From: Anthoceros angustus
Lineage: Eukaryota > Streptophyta > Anthocerotopsida > Anthocerotales > Anthocerotaceae
Direction: 5' to 3'
Assembly (NCBI GenBank): GCA_010909165.1
Contig: MU008158.1
Location: 494,581 to 558,580 of the forward strand
Length of the DNA stretch: 64,000 nt
The translations under genes were made by a program, and so were the position numbers. Each line of letters opens with the position of its first letter. Within the stretch, counting starts at the first letter, position 1. Shown here one piece after another: positions 59,931-64,000 of this stretch. A model generated the notes under the pieces. The model made no database searches and was not told the origin of the DNA. It worked only from the letters and a program-made list of their open reading frames with translations.

Positions 59931-62900
59931 CTATCTCCACCTTGTCGCCGTGACCACAAAATCGACTCCCTGTACCTCATCAGTCATGTTTGTCACTGGT
60001 GAGTCCGGATGTGGCACATTGCCCTCTTCCTTGATTTGGGAAAGCATGTCTTGACCTCGCTTTGCCAAGAAACTATGCACCAGTCCGTCCATGTCTGTCC
60101 ACCAACTCTGACCTGGCTGCTTCCATGCCCGGATACCTTTTCTCCTGGCCTGCATCTTTTCTGCCTGCTCCCACATCTGGGCACCGGTGTATATGCTGGA
60201 CATCAACACATACGCAGCTGCATCGTTCTTTTCTAGCTGCACTGCCTGGTTGAAAGCGTCGCGTCCTACCTCCACGTTGCTCCACTTTCGACAAGCACTC
60301 AACAGAGTGTGCCACACTGCAGCATTAGGCAGTACAGGCATTGTCCTTACCAAAGCTAGTGCCTCGTCCAGTCGGCCTGCACGGCCCACGAGATCCACCA
60401 TGCATGTGTAGTGATCTGCCGTGGGGGTGATGCCATAGTTGCTCATAGCCTCAAAGTACTCTTTCCCCTTGTTCACCAGGCTCGCGTGATTGCACACTGT
60501 TAGCAGACTCAGGAAGGTGATACTATCTGGCTGCAGGCCATCCTCTTCCATTCTCTGCACCAAGGTGAAGACCGTTTCACTATCTCCTTGACAGGTGTAG
60601 CCCGCAACGAGTGCACTCCAGGCGACAGTGTCTCTTTCGGGCAATGCATCAAATACCTGTTGTGCGTCTACCATGCTCCCAGACTTCCCATACATGTTTA
60701 TTAAACTGCCAGCTATGATCAGGTTAGCTTGAAGCCCTTGCTCTTCAATTCGTGTGTGTAAGCGTCTTCCCAGATGCAAATCTGCCACATTCGCACATGC
60801 CTGCAGCAGGGTCACAAACATCACCGAATCAGGTTCAGTCATCTTTTCGTCTTGCATTACACTGTAAAGTCGAAGGGCTTCCGGACCCATGCCCTGCTGA
60901 GAATATCCTGCGATTATGGTATTCCATGTCACAACATCTTTCTGGCTAAGTCTGTCAAACACACTCCGAGCATCTTCCAAGCTGCCACACTTTGCATACA
61001 TATTCACCAAACTGTTGGCCACAAAGACATCAGCCTGATGTCCTCGTTCTTTGATCTGCACATGAAGCTGCCTTCCAATCTCCAAAGCTGGCGCGCCCAC
61101 ACCTGCACATGCCTGCAGGAGAGACACAAATGTCACAGAATCAGATATGGCCACGCCCTCTTTTTGCATAGCACTGTAAAGACGAATAGCTTCCTGCCCC
61201 ATCCCCTGCTGGGAACACCCTGCTATCATGGCAGTCCATATCACCGCATCTTTCTGGCCAAGTCCATCAAACACTCTCTGAGCGTGTTCCAGGCTGCCAC
61301 ACTTTGCATACATGTTCACCAAACTGCTAGCGACAAACACATCAACCTCATGTCCTCGCTCTCTAATCTGCGCATGAAGTTGCTTCCCGATTTTCAAAGC
61401 TGAGCTGCCCACACTTGCACATGCCTGCAGGAGGCATGCAAATGTCACAGAATCAGGTACAGCTAAGCATACTTTTTGCATAGCACTGTAAAGACGCAGG
61501 GCTTCCTGACCCATGCCCTGCTGGGAGTATCCTGCTATCATGGCAGTCCAAATCACAACATCCTTTTCAGCACATCCGTCAAACACTCTCTGTGCATCTT
61601 CCAAGCTGCCACACTTTACATACATGTTCACCAAACAGCTGGCAATAAACACGTCAGCTTCATGTCCTCGTTCTTTGATTTGTGCATGAAGCTGTTTCCC
61701 CTTCGCCAAAGCTGGAGCACCAACACCTGCACATGCCTGCATGAGGGACACAAAAGTCACGGGATTAGGAGCAGTCATGCCTTCTTCTTGCATTGCAGTG
61801 TAGAGACAAAGGGCTTCCTGCCCCATGCCCTGCTGAGAATATCCAGCAATTATGGAATTCCATGTCACCACATCTTTTCGGCCAAGTCCATCAAACACTC
61901 TCTGAGCATCTTCCAAGCTGCCACACTTTGCATACATGTTCACCAAACTGTTTGCTACAAACTCATCAGCTAGATGTCCTTGCTCTCTAATCTGTGCATC
62001 AAGCTGCTTCCCAAACTCCAAAGCGGACATGCCAATGCCTGCACATGCCTGCAGGAGGCACACAAAAGTCACGGAATCGGGTAGAACCATGCCGTCTGTT
62101 TGCATATTACTGTAGAGACGAAGGGCTTTCCACCCCTTCCCCTGCTGAGAATATGCTATCATCATGGCATTCCACGTCACCACATCTTTGCAACCAAGCT
62201 TGTCAAACAATCTCTGAGCGTCTGCCAAGCTGCCACACTTTGCGTACATGTTCACCAAACTGTTGGCTACAAACAAATCAGCTTCACGTCCTCGTTCTCT
62301 AATCTGAGCATGTAGCTGTCTCCCCTTCTCTAAAGCTGGGGTTCCTATACTTGCGCATGCCTGTAGGAGGCAAACAAAAGTCACTGAATCAGGTATACTG
62401 TTACTTTCTTCTGCCATAGAAGTGTAAAGACGAAGGGCTTCCTGACCCATGCCCTGCTGAGAATATCCTGCAATCATGGCATTCCACGTCACGACACCTT
62501 TTCGGCCAATCACATCAAAGACACTCTGAGCATCTTCCAAGCTGCCACACTTTGCATACATGGTCACCAAACTGTTGGCTACACACTCATCTGCCTCAAG
62601 TCCCTGTTCTCTAATCTGCACATGAAGCTGCTTTCCGATTCCCAAAGCTGGGTTTCCCACACATGCACATGCCTTTAGAATGCACACAAATGTCACAGAA
62701 TCAGGTACAGCCACGCCTTCTTGCATAGCCCAGAAAAGACGAATTGCTTCCTGCCCCATGCCGTGCTGAGAATATCCTGCAATTATGGCATTCCACATCA
62801 CCACATCCTTCTGACCTAGACCATCAAACACACTCCGAGCATCTTCCAAGCTGCCACATTTTGCATACATGTTCACCAGACTGTTGGCTACAACGTTATC

Positions 62901-64000
62901 AGCTTGATGTCCTTGTTCTCTAATCTGCACATGTATCTGCCTCCCCTTCTCCAATGCTGGGGCCCCAAGACGTGCACACGCCTGCAGGAGGCACACAAAA
63001 GTCACGGAATCAGGTGTACTGTTGCCTTCTTCTCCCATAGCAGTGTAGAGACAAAGCGCTTCCTGTCCCATGCCCTGATGACAATATCCTGCCATCATGG
63101 CATTCCACGTCGCCACATCTTTTCGACCAAGTCCATCAAACACTCTCTGAGCATCTGCCAAGCTGCCACACTTTGCATACATGTTCACCAAACTGTTAGC
63201 GACTAATACATCAGTTTGACGCCCTTGTTCTCTAATCTGCGCATGAAGCTGCTTCCCCAGCTCCAAAGCTGGGATGCCCTCACTTGCACATGCCTGCAGG
63301 AGGCAGGCAAATGTGATGGAATTGGGTACAGCGCCGCCTTCTGCTCGCATAGCCCTGTAGAGACGCAGGGCTTCCTGAGCCATGCCCTGCTGGGAATATC
63401 CTGAGATCATGGCATTCCAGGTCACCACATCTTTTTGACCAAGTCCGTCAAACACTCTTCGAGCATCTTCTAAGCTGCCACACTTTGCATACATGCCCAC
63501 CAAGCAGCTGCAAACGAACAAATCAGGCTCAACACCAATAGCCAACACATCAGCATGCAGCTGCTGCCCAGTAATCAAGTCTGCTCCCCTTGCACAAGCC
63601 TGAAGGGCTGCCACAAACACATGCCCATCTGGCTTCACACTTGACCTGCGCATGCTATGATACAGTTGTATGGCTTGCTCGTCTTCTCCTTGTTTAACAT
63701 ACGCAGAAATTAAAGACGACCACATGAAGGCATCCGGTGTGGCAACCATGGTGAACACATCCATCGCATCTTGCAACCTGCCATGGGAGGCATACATTCG
63801 CAGGATGTGGTTGCAGATGAACGTGTCCGTCCCGTGTCCCGTCTTCACCGTGAAGGCATGAATGCGGCGACCCAGAGCAACATCCTTCTTCAGTACACAT
63901 TCTTTCAGGACCGTATAAAAGAGAGATCTGGAAACGCAAAAGTCCGTCTCCACCAAAACTCCCAAGGCCTCAACAGCTTCAGCGAGATGGCCTTGCTCAC
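59931..64000 (-). CDS. Giant PLS-class PPR protein with a homogenised repeat array (5'-partial)
   Basis: Organelle RNA-binding PPR protein. The frame is open across the right window edge, so the start and any transit peptide are missing; at least 1,355 codons are visible. After an introductory PLS triplet come nine almost identical ~103-residue triplets (consensus VANSLVNMYAKCGSLEDAQR, GYSQQGMGQEALRLY, SVTFVCLLQACA), then a diverged triplet and an E1-type segment (AAVWHTLLSACRKW, AAAYVLMSSIYTGAQMW). The E2-like end is abnormal: after QPGQSWWTDMDGLVHSF it departs from the family and stops at TATRWR, without E+ or DYW. Editing would need a partner deaminase. No introns are seen. Sequencing or assembly could miscount such similar repeats. 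Confidence 0.93.
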   Translation of the reverse strand, partial: EQGHLAEAVEALGVLVETDFCVSRSLFYTVLKECVLKKDVALGRRIHAFTVKTGHGTDTFICNHILRMYASHGRLQDAMDVFTMVATPDAFMWSSLISAYVKQGEDEQAIQLYHSMRRSSVKPDGHVFVAALQACARGADLITGQQLHADVLAIGVEPDLFVCSCLVGMYAKCGSLEDARRVFDGLGQKDVVTWNAMISGYSQQGMAQEALRLYRAMRAEGGAVPNSITFACLLQACASEGIPALELGKQLHAQIREQGRQTDVLVANSLVNMYAKCGSLADAQRVFDGLGRKDVATWNAMMAGYCHQGMGQEALCLYTAMGEEGNSTPDSVTFVCLLQACARLGAPALEKGRQIHVQIREQGHQADNVVANSLVNMYAKCGSLEDARSVFDGLGQKDVVMWNAIIAGYSQHGMGQEAIRLFWAMQEGVAVPDSVTFVCILKACACVGNPALGIGKQLHVQIREQGLEADECVANSLVTMYAKCGSLEDAQSVFDVIGRKGVVTWNAMIAGYSQQGMGQEALRLYTSMAEESNSIPDSVTFVCLLQACASIGTPALEKGRQLHAQIRERGREADLFVANSLVNMYAKCGSLADAQRLFDKLGCKDVVTWNAMMIAYSQQGKGWKALRLYSNMQTDGMVLPDSVTFVCLLQACAGIGMSALEFGKQLDAQIREQGHLADEFVANSLVNMYAKCGSLEDAQRVFDGLGRKDVVTWNSIIAGYSQQGMGQEALCLYTAMQEEGMTAPNPVTFVSLMQACAGVGAPALAKGKQLHAQIKERGHEADVFIASCLVNMYVKCGSLEDAQRVFDGCAEKDVVIWTAMIAGYSQQGMGQEALRLYSAMQKVCLAVPDSVTFACLLQACASVGSSALKIGKQLHAQIRERGHEVDVFVASSLVNMYAKCGSLEHAQRVFDGLGQKDAVIWTAMIAGCSQQGMGQEAIRLYSAMQKEGVAISDSVTFVSLLQACAGVGAPALEIGRQLHVQIKERGHQADVFVANSLVNMYAKCGSLEDARSVFDRLSQKDVVTWNTIIAGYSQQGMGPEALRLYSVMQDEKMTEPDSVMFVTLLQACANVADLHLGRRLHTRIEEQGLQANLIIAGSLINMYGKSGSMVDAQQVFDALPERDTVAWSALVAGYTCQGDSETVFTLVQRMEEDGLQPDSITFLSLLTVCNHASLVNKGKEYFEAMSNYGITPTADHYTCMVDLVGRAGRLDEALALVRTMPVLPNAAVWHTLLSACRKWSNVEVGRDAFNQAVQLEKNDAAAYVLMSSIYTGAQMWEQAEKMQARRKGIRAWKQPGQSWWTDMDGLVHSFLAKRGQDMLSQIKEEGNVPHPDSPVTNMTDEVQGVDFVVTATRWR

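Overview
The window is nuclear DNA of a land plant. Its genes have many short GT-AG introns, mostly about 80-150 bases. It carries two giant PLS-class pentatricopeptide (PPR) genes, two membrane-anchored PMEI-pectinesterases, a trihelix factor, secreted DUF26 proteins and a plant-type nuclear tRNA-Arg(CCU). The repetitive PPR arrays, compact introns and lineage-specific LINE-like and MITE-like debris suggest a seedless plant (lycophyte, fern or hornwort). I cannot decide between these from one window.

Layout. 1-9,000 is repeat-rich and has no convincing gene: a ~1-kb tandem unit at the left edge, a GC-rich low-information stretch, a 41-bp minisatellite and a ~180-bp satellite-like array. 9,037-17,664 holds two pectinesterase paralogues on the minus strand. 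Between them lie an inverted-repeat element, a tRNA-like pseudogene, VPS22/SNF8 (ESCRT-II) and a PTRHD1-type peptidyl-tRNA hydrolase, the last two tail to tail. 18,468-30,059 has a 1,260-aa PPR protein, a divergent F-box/kelch gene with a long insertion, and the ubiquitin-activating enzyme E1. 30,570-38,481 has an intronless SMC3 cohesin gene, a fresh ~1.25-kb tandem duplication covering the 3' ends of SMC3 and the convergent gene, a plastid-type gene of unknown function, and a LENG1/CIR_N-like protein.

38,482-44,660 is AT-rich and nearly empty. 44,743-47,767 carries a trihelix gene followed 103 bases later by an adenylosuccinate lyase-like gene whose fumarase-superfamily signature is eroded. 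Then come a short unknown gene, the tRNA-Arg, half of the same MITE family, two DUF26 genes and a decayed retroelement. 53,911-58,314 is a complete 17-exon VPS34 PI3-kinase. It is divergent from the parvulin PIN4, whose last coding bases are the first unit of a 34-bp minisatellite. A second giant PPR gene runs off the right edge.

There is no operon logic. The functional themes are protein turnover and endosomal traffic (E1, F-box, VPS22, VPS34), cell-wall modification (two pectinesterases), organelle RNA processing (two PPR genes) and chromosome cohesion (SMC3). Exon models were built by hand from splice signals, reading phase and remembered family sequences. They have not been checked against transcripts.
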